Shown in pieces: positions 1-8,753 of a DNA stretch of 39,115 nt. A program made the position numbers and the translations under genes. Below the pieces are notes generated by a model. It was not told the origin of the DNA and made no database searches. It saw nothing but the letters and a program-made list of their open reading frames with translations. The DNA is taken from the NCBI RefSeq assembly GCF_021742065.1, contig NZ_JAKKIE010000039.1, forward strand, positions 1 to 39,115. Direction: 5' to 3'. The DNA comes from Rhizorhapis sp. SPR117. GTDB lineage: Bacteria; Pseudomonadota; Alphaproteobacteria; Sphingomonadales; Sphingomonadaceae. Within the stretch, counting starts at the first letter, position 1; the number at the start of each line of letters is the position of its first letter.

Positions 1-407
1 AGCTTGAACTCGCGGCTGAACTTCCTTCTTTGCATTGTGGACCTCCGATAGGTGGAAACACCTTATCTCGGTGTCCATCAAACCGGCAGCAGGCCAGTCC
101 GCTCTGTCCGATGGCGGCGCCTACGACTGGAATGTTGGGGAAGCGCACTTGCGTCACCGGGCCGCGTTTATCTCGAGTTGATCGAGGGAGCTCGGGACGA
201 ACGGGAATGGGGTCAATCTCGATCCCGATCTAGCGACCACGCTCTGGGAGCGCAACTGGCTGGAGTTGGGCTCGACCGTGTTGAGACTGAGATGTGTGAC
301 AATCGGCGTCCCAAGAGGGGGTTGCCTATAGCGGCTGCCTGCGGCAGCATCGAAGCATAATCGAGTTCGGACTTCCACAACTGGCGCGCTCGCGCGAAGG
401 AGGACAG
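1..407. other. No recognisable gene (left edge)
   Basis: I see no convincing coding region, RNA gene or repeat here. The open frames are short, overlap each other on both strands and have no plausible ribosome binding site. The last 20 bases hold the AAGGAGGACAG ribosome binding site of the methyltransferase gene that follows. The stretch may contain that gene's promoter, but I cannot point to -35/-10 boxes with confidence. Confidence 0.5.
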
Positions 408-1193
408 ATGATCCATGCTCCGATGCTCCAGGGCAAAAAGTTGGTTCAATCCATGTTTGCGCGTCGCGGCTACAGGATTGTAAGGTCAGAACCTGACGCG
501 CAGTATCGACCGACCTCAGCCGACGCGCGCAACTCCGCCAGCTTGCTCCATGAGATACTTCCGGTGGTGCAGCACAATGCGCTGACCGGAGAATGGCCGA
601 CACCGGCATTTCTTGAGCGCTACTTCGATGCAAGCCGTCTTGCGATGGCTCGCCTTCTGCTTGATCGATGCGATGCTGAAGAAGTCGAAATTGCGGGCCA
701 GCGCGTTCTGGACATCGGGTGCCATGCAGGGTGCCTGCTGCGCCTCATGCGCGCAAGATACCCGGAAGCCTCCCTCTTTGGATGCGACATTAGCGATGTG
801 AAGCTCGCAATGGCCAAACGGGCCTGCCCTGACGCCGAACTGTTCTTCTGCGCGCTCTCGGACCTTCCTGAGTCATCGCGCTACGATGTGGTATTTCTGA
901 TGGAAGTGCTTGAGCACACGGTAGATCCCGAAGCGATCATCCGGGGTCTACTCGATATAGTGTCAGCCACCGGCACGCTCGTACTGACGGTTCCCGACGG
1001 GCGGAAGGATCATTTTCCTGCCAAGGAGTACAATGCGGAGTTTGATTCATACGCGGGCCACATCAATTTCTGGAGTCCGGAGAGCTGGAGCTATTTCCTG
1101 GTGCGGATCGCTCCCGAGTGGGGGCTCCGTACAGGAACGTTGCCAACTGGACACTTATTCGCAGCGCTGAGTATGAAGAACAAAGCGATCTAA
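408..1193 (+). CDS. Class I SAM-dependent methyltransferase
   Basis: This 261-residue protein is predicted to be a cytosolic methyltransferase with a Rossmann fold. Motif I is VLDIGCHAG at residues 100-108. It is followed by the acidic end of beta-2 (FGCDISD, 124-130) and by DVVFLMEVLEHTVDP, the typical post-motif region of the Methyltransf_11/23 families. The substrate cannot be read from the sequence; related proteins act on quinones, small metabolites or sugars. The first 60 residues have no motif I recognise. The start at 408 is supported by AAGGAGG eight bases upstream. It stands alone, with unexplained DNA before it and a convergent chemoreceptor gene after it, so context does not point to a pathway. 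Confidence 0.8.
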   Translation: MIHAPMLQGKKLVQSMFARRGYRIVRSEPDAQYRPTSADARNSASLLHEILPVVQHNALTGEWPTPAFLERYFDASRLAMARLLLDRCDAEEVEIAGQRVLDIGCHAGCLLRLMRARYPEASLFGCDISDVKLAMAKRACPDAELFFCALSDLPESSRYDVVFLMEVLEHTVDPEAIIRGLLDIVSATGTLVLTVPDGRKDHFPAKEYNAEFDSYAGHINFWSPESWSYFLVRIAPEWGLRTGTLPTGHLFAALSMKNKAI

Positions 1194-1340
1194 ACTCCGC
1201 GTTGTTGGCGTAACGGGAACGTCCGCACGTGGGAAGTGAGCTACGTCGAGCGGGAAGATTGAACCGATGACGGCTTACCTGCCGCCGCCTGGGAGGCGAC
1301 TGTCCGCACCCGGCAACTTAGCGGTAGTGTCTGCACTATC

Positions 1341-2816
1341 TCAGATCAAATAGCCAAGCTCAAACAATCCCCAGCGCCTGCCATTGAAGTTTAGCGGCAC
1401 CAGCACGCTGCGCAGTGCGCGGTAACGTCCCTCGCCCAGATCTTGACGATAGGTGTAGAGAAAGAAGTCACCTTCATTATCAAGCGCATGGCGTGTTTGG
1501 CTATCCATGAAAATCTGGCGATTGCGCGCATCTTCCAGGTTCCATTGCCGCTGTCCGGGTCGCTGCGGCGCACTGCGCGCGCTGATATGCGTGGGCAGGA
1601 AACCGTTCATATCGACAAGGCAGCACCCGACAATAGCGTCATCCTTTGCTGTATGGAGATCAAGCAATGGTCGGATATATGTGTCTGCGAACTGCACGAA
1701 ATGGGTGTTATATTGTACCGGGTCCGTGCCCGGAATAGCGTGATACTGCGTATCGAACAGATCGGCTTCGCTGATATGCGAAGCGGTCAATGCCTTGCGG
1801 ATCGCAGCGCTTACTTCCTCTGCATCCGCCAACGCCTGAGCAATATAGGGGCTGTTGCGTGTCGGAACCTCGCTATGCGCGGTCAGATTAAGCATGTTGT
1901 TGGAACAGCTTTCCAGCTCATCGAGCCGAAGCCGGGCCGTATCGACCTCACGCGCACTTTCCTGTGCGGCCTCACAAAATTCTTCCAGTCCTTTCTTCAG
2001 GACCGCAACATCCTGCTCGCCTTCCTGGTTGCAGCGGGAAATCGCCTCCGATCGTTGCTGGAACTGGGTAATCAGCACTGAAATTTCGGCCATGACGGAA
2101 CGGATGCGATCGATCTGCCCACCCGTTTTGTGCCCCATGTCGATACTCGCCTCCACACCGCCGATCAGCCCCCGTGCACTGTGATCCAGCTGCGTAAGCT
2201 TTTCCGATACAAAGGAGGTGGACTCGCCCGCCTGTGTGGCAAGCCTGCGAATTTCGTCAGCGACTACGGCGAAGCCCTTTGTAGCCTCGCCACCCCGCGC
2301 TGCCTCTATCGCCGCGTTGATGCCCAGCATCCGGGTTTGTTGCGCAATCGCGCCGAGTTCGTCCGAAATCGTGCCGACAGTGCCGATAATATCGAGGAAA
2401 TTGCGCAGTTTTTCTTCAAGCCCGGTGACATGGGCGATCAGGGTCGCAAATTCGTCCAGCGAGAGCGCCGCCACATTGTTGCCCTCGACAATGATCGACT
2501 GGGCGCGTGAAGCCGTCTGTTTCAGTTCTGCACTTGCGAAATTGCTTTCAACCTGATTGCCGGACAGCTGCTCCATATTGGCCTGCAACTCGTGCAGTTG
2601 GGTAGCATCCTGCTGAATACGCTGGTTAAGCCTGCTCAAAAACCCGGCAGTATCGCTGCACTGCAACGACATGTCGCCACAACGTTCACCCAAATCCGCC
2701 AGCAAATCGCCGTCCGCCACGCGCGTCCCCCAGTGTTGCCGTCCCTCGTACATGTTGAATCCTGCTTTAACCGCAATTGCAACAAGATAATGCTGCAACG
2801 CACAATACACCGTCAT
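1341..2816 (-). CDS. Soluble methyl-accepting chemotaxis-type protein
   Basis: This 491-residue protein has no obvious membrane segment, so it is probably a cytoplasmic chemoreceptor. The conserved signalling hairpin tip lies at about residues 157-200 ([20 protein letters not shown], then [13 protein letters not shown]) and contacts CheA/CheW. Only a short coiled coil flanks the tip. The C-terminal 150 residues carry a [10 protein letters not shown] motif and a hydrophobic end ([12 protein letters not shown]), a pattern I recall from Cache/PAS-like sensor modules attached to alphaproteobacterial receptors. The sensor is therefore C-terminal, the reverse of classical receptors. The start is uncertain: Met22 (position 2753) is an alternative, and neither start has a strong ribosome binding site. 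No chemotaxis genes are nearby. It is divergent from the VWA gene. Confidence 0.8.
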   Translation of the reverse strand: MTVYCALQHYLVAIAVKAGFNMYEGRQHWGTRVADGDLLADLGERCGDMSLQCSDTAGFLSRLNQRIQQDATQLHELQANMEQLSGNQVESNFASAELKQTASRAQSIIVEGNNVAALSLDEFATLIAHVTGLEEKLRNFLDIIGTVGTISDELGAIAQQTRMLGINAAIEAARGGEATKGFAVVADEIRRLATQAGESTSFVSEKLTQLDHSARGLIGGVEASIDMGHKTGGQIDRIRSVMAEISVLITQFQQRSEAISRCNQEGEQDVAVLKKGLEEFCEAAQESAREVDTARLRLDELESCSNNMLNLTAHSEVPTRNSPYIAQALADAEEVSAAIRKALTASHISEADLFDTQYHAIPGTDPVQYNTHFVQFADTYIRPLLDLHTAKDDAIVGCCLVDMNGFLPTHISARSAPQRPGQRQWNLEDARNRQIFMDSQTRHALDNEGDFFLYTYRQDLGEGRYRALRSVLVPLNFNGRRWGLFELGYLI

Positions 2817-2884
2817 TTGGTCAAAATTTCATTAAGGCTGAATGTAGAACTTTGCCTGCCGCCAAAGCACCGTTATGATCGGTC

Positions 2885-4063
2885 ATGTTTTTCAATTTTC
2901 TCGACGAACTCCGCGCTGCCGGTATTCCAGCCAGCATGAAAGAACATCTGGTGCTGCTGGAAGCGCTGGATCAGGAGGTCATTTCAAACCGGCCTGAAGA
3001 ATTCTATTATCTCGCACGCGCAACCTTTGTGAAGGACGAGGGGCTACTGGATCGATTCGATCAGGTTTTTTCCAAAGTCTTCAAAGGGCTGGAAACCAGT
3101 TATGGCACCCAGCCTGCGGAAATTCCGCATGAATGGCTCAAGGCCGTGGCGGAAAAATATCTGACGCCGGAAGAAATGGAGAAGATCAAATCCCTCGGTT
3201 CCTGGGATGAAATCATGGAAACGCTTAAAAAGCGGCTGGAGGAGCAGCAAGGGCGGCATCAAGGCGGCAGTAAATGGATCGGCACGGGCGGGACTTCGCC
3301 CTACGGCAATGGCGGCTATAACCCCGAAGGCGTGCGGATCGGTGGCGAGAGCAAGCACAAGCGCGCCATCAAGGTATGGGACAAGCGCGAATTCGCCAAT
3401 CTGGACAACAAGCGCGAACTGGGCACTCGCAACATCAAGGTAGCGCTACGCCGTCTGCGTCGCTTTGCCCGCGAAGGCGCGGCGGATGAACTCGACATCG
3501 ACGGCACCATAGACGGCACGGCACGGCAGGGTTGGCTCGACATCCGCATGCGCCCGGAGCGGCATAATGCGGTGAAACTGTTGCTGTTTCTGGACGTCGG
3601 CGGATCAATGGATCCCTACATCAAATTATGCGAGGAAATGTTTTCAGCCGCGACGGCAGAATTCAAGAATCTGGAATTCTTCTATTTCCACAATTGCCTG
3701 TACGAAGGCGTATGGAAAGACAATCGCCGCCGCTTTGCCGAACGTATTCCAACCTGGGACATCCTGCATAAATATGGTCATGACTATAAAGTGGTCATCG
3801 TGGGCGATGCATCGATGAGTCCCTATGAAATCAGCCATCCGGGCGGGTCGGTGGAACATTTCAATGAAGAAGCGGGCGTCACATGGATGCAACGCCTGAC
3901 CAACACCTATCCTGCCGCAGCCTGGCTCAATCCCACCAATGAAGATCATTGGGGCTATACCCAGTCAATCCGCCTGATGCGGGAATTGATGCAGGACCGG
4001 ATGTACCCGCTAACGCTTGATGGGCTGGATAATGCCATGCGGGAATTGACCCGGAAACGATAA
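2885..4063 (+). CDS. VWA domain protein, CoxE-like
   Basis: This 392-residue protein matches the CoxE/COG3552 family of von Willebrand factor A proteins. The VWA domain fills the C-terminal half. Its metal-binding (MIDAS) motif is DVGGSM, starting at about residue 237, preceded by the hydrophobic strand KLLLFL. A conserved GDASM motif follows about 70 residues later. The N-terminal half is helical and includes a glycine-rich linker near GGTSPYGNGGYNPEG. Proteins of this family usually work with a MoxR-type AAA+ ATPase in assembling or activating a partner complex. No such ATPase lies next to it here, so it is an orphan in this window. Its 3' end is only 13 bases from the convergent DUF1343 gene. 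Confidence 0.85.
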   Translation: MFFNFLDELRAAGIPASMKEHLVLLEALDQEVISNRPEEFYYLARATFVKDEGLLDRFDQVFSKVFKGLETSYGTQPAEIPHEWLKAVAEKYLTPEEMEKIKSLGSWDEIMETLKKRLEEQQGRHQGGSKWIGTGGTSPYGNGGYNPEGVRIGGESKHKRAIKVWDKREFANLDNKRELGTRNIKVALRRLRRFAREGAADELDIDGTIDGTARQGWLDIRMRPERHNAVKLLLFLDVGGSMDPYIKLCEEMFSAATAEFKNLEFFYFHNCLYEGVWKDNRRRFAERIPTWDILHKYGHDYKVVIVGDASMSPYEISHPGGSVEHFNEEAGVTWMQRLTNTYPAAAWLNPTNEDHWGYTQSIRLMRELMQDRMYPLTLDGLDNAMRELTRKR

Positions 4064-4076
4064 CGGGACCAGAGTA

Positions 4077-5279
4077 TCAGTAAAGCAGAAACGGTTGCCG
4101 CGCTTCCTCCCATGCCTGTTCGTCGGGCACGGTTATGGCGTCAAGATCAGCGGGCGTGGCGTGGCTGTCATCCACCCATTCCCGCAATAGCGGGCTGCCG
4201 TTGATGACATCGATCGGCAGCTTGCCCAGTTCATATTCATAAGGAAAATCGCGCCACAAATCATATTGCGGCGACAGCGAACGGATCGCCTTGAACGCCA
4301 GCGCCTGCACCCGCCAAGGCCGGAAAACGGCATGGTCATAATGCGGCCCTTCGGCGTGGATATGGACACCGCTGCACAGCTTGCTCACATGCTTGTGAAA
4401 GGTCGGTTCGAACCAGCAATCCCGCAACACACATCCTGTCAGCCATTGCGATGCAAGACGATCCATTTCCTTTATGACGGCACGCGCATCCATGTCAGGC
4501 GCGCCAAACAGTTCCAGCGGCCGCGTCGTCCCCCGCCCTTCCGACAAGGTGGCACCTTCCAGCATCACCGTGCCGGCATAGGCCCGCGCCATATTGAGAT
4601 TGGGTGCATTCGGGCTTGGGTTGATCCAGATGCGCTCTTCTATTGGCCAGCCATAGCCGGGCGCGGCATCGGGCTGCCACCCTTCCATTGCGACCACCGA
4701 ATAATCGACACCGATCCGGTAATGCGCGATGAACCAGTGTCCCAGTTCGCCCAGCGTCATCCCGTGCCGCATCGGCATCGGCCCTGCCCCAACGAAACTT
4801 TCCCAGCCAGGACGCAGGGCCAATCCTTCGACCGGACGACCAGCGGGGTTGGGCCGGTCGAGCACCACGACCTGCTTGCCATGCTTTGCCGCCGCCTCCA
4901 GCACATAAAGCAACGTCGTGATAAAGGTGTATATGCGACATCCAACATCCTGCAGATCGATCAGGATCACGTCGAATGTGTCCATCATCGCATCGGTTGG
5001 GCGTCGCACTTCGCCATAGAGGCTGAACACCGGGATGCCGAGAACCGGATCGTTGAAGTCCGGCGATTCGACCATATTATCCTGCTTGTCGCCACGCAGG
5101 CCATGTTGCGGTCCGAATGCGGCGCTGAGGCGGATATCATCGCAGGCTGCCAATGCATCCAGGCTATGGGTCAGGTCCTCCGTCACGGATGCCGGATGAG
5201 CGAGCAACGCCACACGCTTGCCGGCCATCGGCACGCGCAGGGCGGGCTCGGAAAGAAGTCTGTCGATACCGAATTTCAT
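4077..5279 (-). CDS. DUF1343 family exo-beta-N-acetylmuramidase (NamZ-like)
   Basis: This 400-residue protein covers the full DUF1343 family length. Recognisable blocks are GIDRLL at the N-terminus, AAFGPQHGLRGDKQD, PVFSLYGE, the FDVILIDLQDVGCRIYTF block and LDRPNPAGR. Members such as Bacillus NamZ (glycoside hydrolase family 171) release N-acetylmuramic acid from the non-reducing ends of peptidoglycan fragments. A role in cell-wall turnover or recycling is the natural inference. I see no clear signal peptide at the chosen start (MKFGIDRLL), so the location is open: it may be cytosolic or a longer start may exist. The gene runs in the same direction as the DOMON-like gene upstream of it, 62 bases away. 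Confidence 0.88.
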   Translation of the reverse strand: MKFGIDRLLSEPALRVPMAGKRVALLAHPASVTEDLTHSLDALAACDDIRLSAAFGPQHGLRGDKQDNMVESPDFNDPVLGIPVFSLYGEVRRPTDAMMDTFDVILIDLQDVGCRIYTFITTLLYVLEAAAKHGKQVVVLDRPNPAGRPVEGLALRPGWESFVGAGPMPMRHGMTLGELGHWFIAHYRIGVDYSVVAMEGWQPDAAPGYGWPIEERIWINPSPNAPNLNMARAYAGTVMLEGATLSEGRGTTRPLELFGAPDMDARAVIKEMDRLASQWLTGCVLRDCWFEPTFHKHVSKLCSGVHIHAEGPHYDHAVFRPWRVQALAFKAIRSLSPQYDLWRDFPYEYELGKLPIDVINGSPLLREWVDDSHATPADLDAITVPDEQAWEEARQPFLLY

Positions 5280-5341
5280 GCGCGCATCTATCCTGTCTGC
5301 TTCTTACATCTTTCCGTTATTCCCGCGCAGGGGATGACGAA

Positions 5342-5911
5342 CTATAAGGAGTTGCCGTCTCTACCATTTGCTGCCCCGAGTTGCAGCGCAAAGCAATCCC
5401 GATGATGAAAATCCGGTTTTTCCGATGGATGCTGAAGCGCCCACCAGCTTTTGCTTCCATCCTGCTGCTCTATCACTGCGGACAGGCCAATGCGGCGGTT
5501 CAGGTCGGGAACCAGCGCACCCAGATCAAGCTGCACGCTCACCCCAAGCCGGTGTTTCGTCAGCATGGCCTCCACGACAGGCGCGGCGCTGGCGGCCGCA
5601 CGTATGCCCGTGCGATAATCGTCGAAGCGATAGGCCGCCCAGCAGGATGAAGGCGCGAAATTATATTCGGCATAGCCGCCATCATCCAGCGCGACAAACA
5701 GTTCAAAACAGGTGGCCTGCCACAGATTATCGCACTGCGCCGCCACTGTCGCCGCCGGTATTTTCAGCGCGCCAATGTCGCCCCTCACCACATATTCCAG
5801 CGCCAGGGCAGTTGGTCCAATCAGGGTCAGTTTCGCGCCACAGCCGGTAACGGGCAAACACACGCTTGCCGGATGACATATCAATGCCCTTTTCGCCAAC
5901 ACTCTACCCAA
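5342..5911 (-). CDS. DOMON-like domain protein
   Basis: This 189-residue protein resembles the DOMON-like single-domain proteins common in sphingomonads. Supporting features are the block [18 protein letters not shown], then [21 protein letters not shown], and a tryptophan-rich end with [10 protein letters not shown]. The fold is a beta sandwich related to cytochrome and sugar-binding modules. The bacterial single-domain form has no firmly assigned role. There is no signal peptide. It lies upstream of the DUF1343 gene in the same orientation, so the two may be co-transcribed. The start region is uncertain: the residues before HPASVCLPV are poorly conserved in my recollection, and no strong ribosome binding site decides it. 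Confidence 0.75.
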   Translation of the reverse strand: MGRVLAKRALICHPASVCLPVTGCGAKLTLIGPTALALEYVVRGDIGALKIPAATVAAQCDNLWQATCFELFVALDDGGYAEYNFAPSSCWAAYRFDDYRTGIRAAASAAPVVEAMLTKHRLGVSVQLDLGALVPDLNRRIGLSAVIEQQDGSKSWWALQHPSEKPDFHHRDCFALQLGAANGRDGNSL

Positions 5912-5942
5912 GCGGAAAACCCCATGCTATTCGCGCGCGGCC

Positions 5943-7157
5943 ATGACCCAATATACATCCGATCTGCTGCGCCTGCTTGAGAGCCGAGGCTATATCCATC
6001 AATTGACCGATGCGGAAGGGTTGGATGCGCTTGCCGGCAAGACGGTTATTCCCGGATATATCGGGTTCGACGCCACCGCACCCTCTCTGCATGTCGGCAA
6101 TCTGGTGCCGATCATGATGCTGCGCCGTTTGCAACAGGCGGGGCATAAACCGATCGTACTGATGGGCGGGGGAACCACCAAGGTCGGCGATCCTTCGGGC
6201 AAGGACGAAAGCCGCCAGCTTCTGACCGAGGAAAAGATCGCGGAGAATATCGCGTCCATACGGGGTGTATTCGAACGGTTTTTGACGTTTGGCGATGGTC
6301 CCTGTGACGCCGTCATGGTCAACAATGCCGACTGGCTCGATACGTTGGAATATGTGCCTTTCCTGCGCGATATAGGGCGGCATTTCACAATCAACCGCAT
6401 GCTGACGTTCGAATCGGTGAAACTGCGCCTTGAGCGGGAACAGCCGCTGACATTCCTCGAATTCAATTACATGATCCTTCAGGCCTACGACTTTCTTGAA
6501 CTCTCCCGCCGCGCCGAATGCCGGTTGCAGATGGGTGGATCGGACCAATGGGGCAATATCGTCAACGGCATCGAACTGACTCGCCGGGTGGACGGGACGC
6601 ATGTCTTCGGCCTTACCACCCCGCTCATCACCACAGCAGACGGCGGCAAGATGGGAAAAACGGCCAAAGGCGCCGTGTGGCTTAATGCCGACATGCTCTC
6701 CCCCTATGATTACTGGCAATTCTGGCGCAACACACAGGATGCCGACGTCGGGCGCTTCATGCGGCTCTATACCGATCTGCCTCTGGACGAAATCGACCGG
6801 CTGGAGGCGCTGGAGGGTGCGGAGATCAATGAGGCGAAGAAGCTGTTGGCCGACGCCGCGACTACACTGGCGCACGGCCATGATGCGGCACATTCCGCCG
6901 CTGAAACCGCCCGACGCACATTTGAGGAAGGCGCCAGGGACGCCAACCTGCCAACCGTGACGCTTTCGTCGGAAATGACCGTCATGCAAGCCATAACGGG
7001 GCTGGGCTTTGCCGCGTCCAACAAGGAAGTGAAGCGCAAGGTTAATGAAGGCGCGATCCGCATTAACGATGTACAGGTCAGCGATCCGATGACTCTGGTC
7101 GCTGTTGGCGACAAGGTGAGCTTTGGCGCCAAGAGGCATGGACTGATAGTTGCTTGA
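5943..7157 (+). CDS. tyrS: Tyrosyl-tRNA synthetase
   Basis: This 404-residue enzyme charges tRNA-Tyr with tyrosine in the cytosol and is essential for translation. It is a class I synthetase of the bacterial type. The HIGH signature appears as HVGN at residues 50-53, and the KMSKS loop as KMGKT at 236-240. The tyrosine-binding region ([17 protein letters not shown], then [11 protein letters not shown]) is intact. An S4 RNA-binding domain closes the protein ([19 protein letters not shown]). Length is normal for the family. The gene is divergent from the DOMON-like gene with only about 30 bases between them, so the promoters must overlap. A long open frame opposite it is a shadow. Confidence 0.97.
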   Translation: MTQYTSDLLRLLESRGYIHQLTDAEGLDALAGKTVIPGYIGFDATAPSLHVGNLVPIMMLRRLQQAGHKPIVLMGGGTTKVGDPSGKDESRQLLTEEKIAENIASIRGVFERFLTFGDGPCDAVMVNNADWLDTLEYVPFLRDIGRHFTINRMLTFESVKLRLEREQPLTFLEFNYMILQAYDFLELSRRAECRLQMGGSDQWGNIVNGIELTRRVDGTHVFGLTTPLITTADGGKMGKTAKGAVWLNADMLSPYDYWQFWRNTQDADVGRFMRLYTDLPLDEIDRLEALEGAEINEAKKLLADAATTLAHGHDAAHSAAETARRTFEEGARDANLPTVTLSSEMTVMQAITGLGFAASNKEVKRKVNEGAIRINDVQVSDPMTLVAVGDKVSFGAKRHGLIVA

Positions 7158-7251
7158 TCGTAACGGGATTTTTCTTGTGTTAACCATGAGTTGACAGCTT
7201 CTGTTAGCGAACTTCGGCATACCCTTCAGGTGGGGAAGAGCGGAGTGCATC

Positions 7252-7590
7252 ATGAAGAATCTGCGGTCGCTGAGCGATCCTGCAAACCCGAGCCAAGTGC
7301 GGCGAACGGGCAGGGATCTGGTCGATTTCAAGACGAGTTTTTCCTCGCACCTGAGTTCGGGTGATATTCACATCGTCAATATATCGCGCCTTGGGCTGAT
7401 GGCCCGGACTAAGGAGGCAATCCAGAAAAGTGAGCGGCTGATCCTTCGATTGCCCCATTGCGGAAGAGTGGAAGCTTTGGTCCGCTGGGTTGAGGACGGT
7501 CGTATCGGCACCGAATTCGTAACGCCGGTTTCCGAACAGGATTATGCGAAGATGCTGGCCGTCGTACCGGGACGCCAACAGGGCTGGTAG
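7252..7590 (+). CDS. PilZ domain protein
   Basis: This 112-residue single-domain protein looks like a PilZ receptor for cyclic di-GMP. The arginine-bearing motif is RRTGRD at residues 18-23, and the second motif is NISRLG at about 43-48, which fits the (D/N)xSxxG consensus. The end of the barrel is RLPHCGRVEALVRWVEDGRIGTEF. Such small proteins usually relay c-di-GMP levels to motility or surface systems. The EAL-domain protein encoded 8 kb away could act on the same signal, but that is only an inference. Ribosome binding is supported by the purine-rich GGGGAAGAGCGGAG before the start. It is convergent with the MscS gene, with four bases between them. Confidence 0.85.
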   Translation: MKNLRSLSDPANPSQVRRTGRDLVDFKTSFSSHLSSGDIHIVNISRLGLMARTKEAIQKSERLILRLPHCGRVEALVRWVEDGRIGTEFVTPVSEQDYAKMLAVVPGRQQGW

Positions 7591-7593
7591 CGA

Positions 7594-8706
7594 TCACGTT
7601 TTTCCGGCAGGAATTTCCCGTTGTAAGAAAATGGGGCGGTCCGGTGCAGGGCCAGCCAGCAAATGCCGGTTGCGGGGGAGCGCTTCGGGCATTTCTTCCC
7701 TGAGAAAAGTCAGGACCGCCTCGCGAACATGGCAACGTAAATCCCATGCCCGCCCTGCATCCCTAGCGCTCACCAAGGCGCGCAACTCCATCGCTTCGGG
7801 TCGTTGCTCTGTCACCTGCAGAACCACCACCCGTTTGTCCCATAGGGCATTGGCCGTCGCGACCTGCTCGATCTTGTCACGGATCCGTTGCACATCGGCG
7901 GCAGGGTCCACATGGAAATAGACGGTGCCCAGCAAATGGCTGGTCTCCCGAGTCCAGTTCTGGAAAGGCTGCTCCAGAAAATAAGATACAGGCACGATCA
8001 GCCGCCGATCGTCCCATATCCGCACCACGACAAAGGTCAGGCGGATATCTTCGACCCGACCCCACTCCCCCTCAACGATCACTACATCATCGAGGCGAAT
8101 TGGCTCTGTAAAAGCCATTTGGATTCCTGCGATCAAGTTTTTGAGCGCAGGTTGCGCGGCCGCGCCTATCGCCAGACCGGCAAGACCCGCCGATGCCATC
8201 AGCGTAACACCAATGGCGCGGACGGAAGGTATAGCGATCAATATCATCGCGATGGTAACAAAACCGACGATGACCTGTCCCATACGATACAGAATACGCA
8301 CACGGGTCTGGCGGCGGCGGGCCTCCAGATTGTTTTCAACGCTGATGTCGCTCCGCAATTCTATCAGGCTGCGGAACGCGCCCAGAACACGCATCACCAG
8401 CCACCCGATCAGCGCCGCAAGCGCCATGCGCGACCCGATGCTCCAATAACGCGCAAACGCGCCCGCAAGATCGAAAGATTCCATCACGATCCCGACGCTG
8501 AACAACAGGAGCAGCCATCGCACGGGGCCGCGTACCGCAGCGAGGAGCAGGTCGTCGCCTTGTGCTGTAGTATGGCGGGCAATGCGCTGCGCAAACCAGA
8601 AAAGGACCCAATGCACGGCCAGCGCCACGCCTATGGCGATTGCGAGAGATATCAAGGCCGGAAAGCCCAATGCGGCGATACCCCGCTCAACTTGCGTTTC
8701 GGTCAT
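7594..8706 (-). CDS. Mechanosensitive channel, MscS family
   Basis: This 370-residue inner-membrane protein is predicted to relieve turgor under osmotic downshock. Hydrophobic segments lie at about residues 14-37, 62-80, 90-110, 143-163 and 165-185. The last is the glycine/alanine-rich pore helix (GVTLMASAGLAGLAIGAAAQ), followed by the amphipathic TM3b (PALKNLIAGIQMAFTEPIRLDD) and the beta domain start (DVVIVEGEWGRVEDI). The cytoplasmic alpha/beta domain forms the C-terminus. It has more transmembrane helices than E. coli MscS and so belongs to the larger MscS-like subgroups. The start at 8706 lies 47 bases downstream of the recG stop in the same direction, so co-transcription with recG is possible. 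Confidence 0.88.
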   Translation of the reverse strand: MTETQVERGIAALGFPALISLAIAIGVALAVHWVLFWFAQRIARHTTAQGDDLLLAAVRGPVRWLLLLFSVGIVMESFDLAGAFARYWSIGSRMALAALIGWLVMRVLGAFRSLIELRSDISVENNLEARRRQTRVRILYRMGQVIVGFVTIAMILIAIPSVRAIGVTLMASAGLAGLAIGAAAQPALKNLIAGIQMAFTEPIRLDDVVIVEGEWGRVEDIRLTFVVVRIWDDRRLIVPVSYFLEQPFQNWTRETSHLLGTVYFHVDPAADVQRIRDKIEQVATANALWDKRVVVLQVTEQRPEAMELRALVSARDAGRAWDLRCHVREAVLTFLREEMPEALPRNRHLLAGPAPDRPIFLQREIPAGKT

Positions 8707-8753
8707 GCCCTTTCAATGCTGAAAGTCCATAATGGTTTCGCCATCGCAGCATT

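Noticed and set aside
4266..5405. 379-codon open frame opposite the DUF1343 gene
   Set aside because: It is antisense to conserved DUF1343 motifs. Its His/Arg/Gln-rich content indicates a shadow.
5904..7331. 475-codon open frame opposite tyrS
   Set aside because: It lies antisense to a gene with all TyrRS motifs. Its protein is His/Gly/Arg-rich with no recognisable fold, typical of an open frame forced by codon bias in GC-rich DNA.
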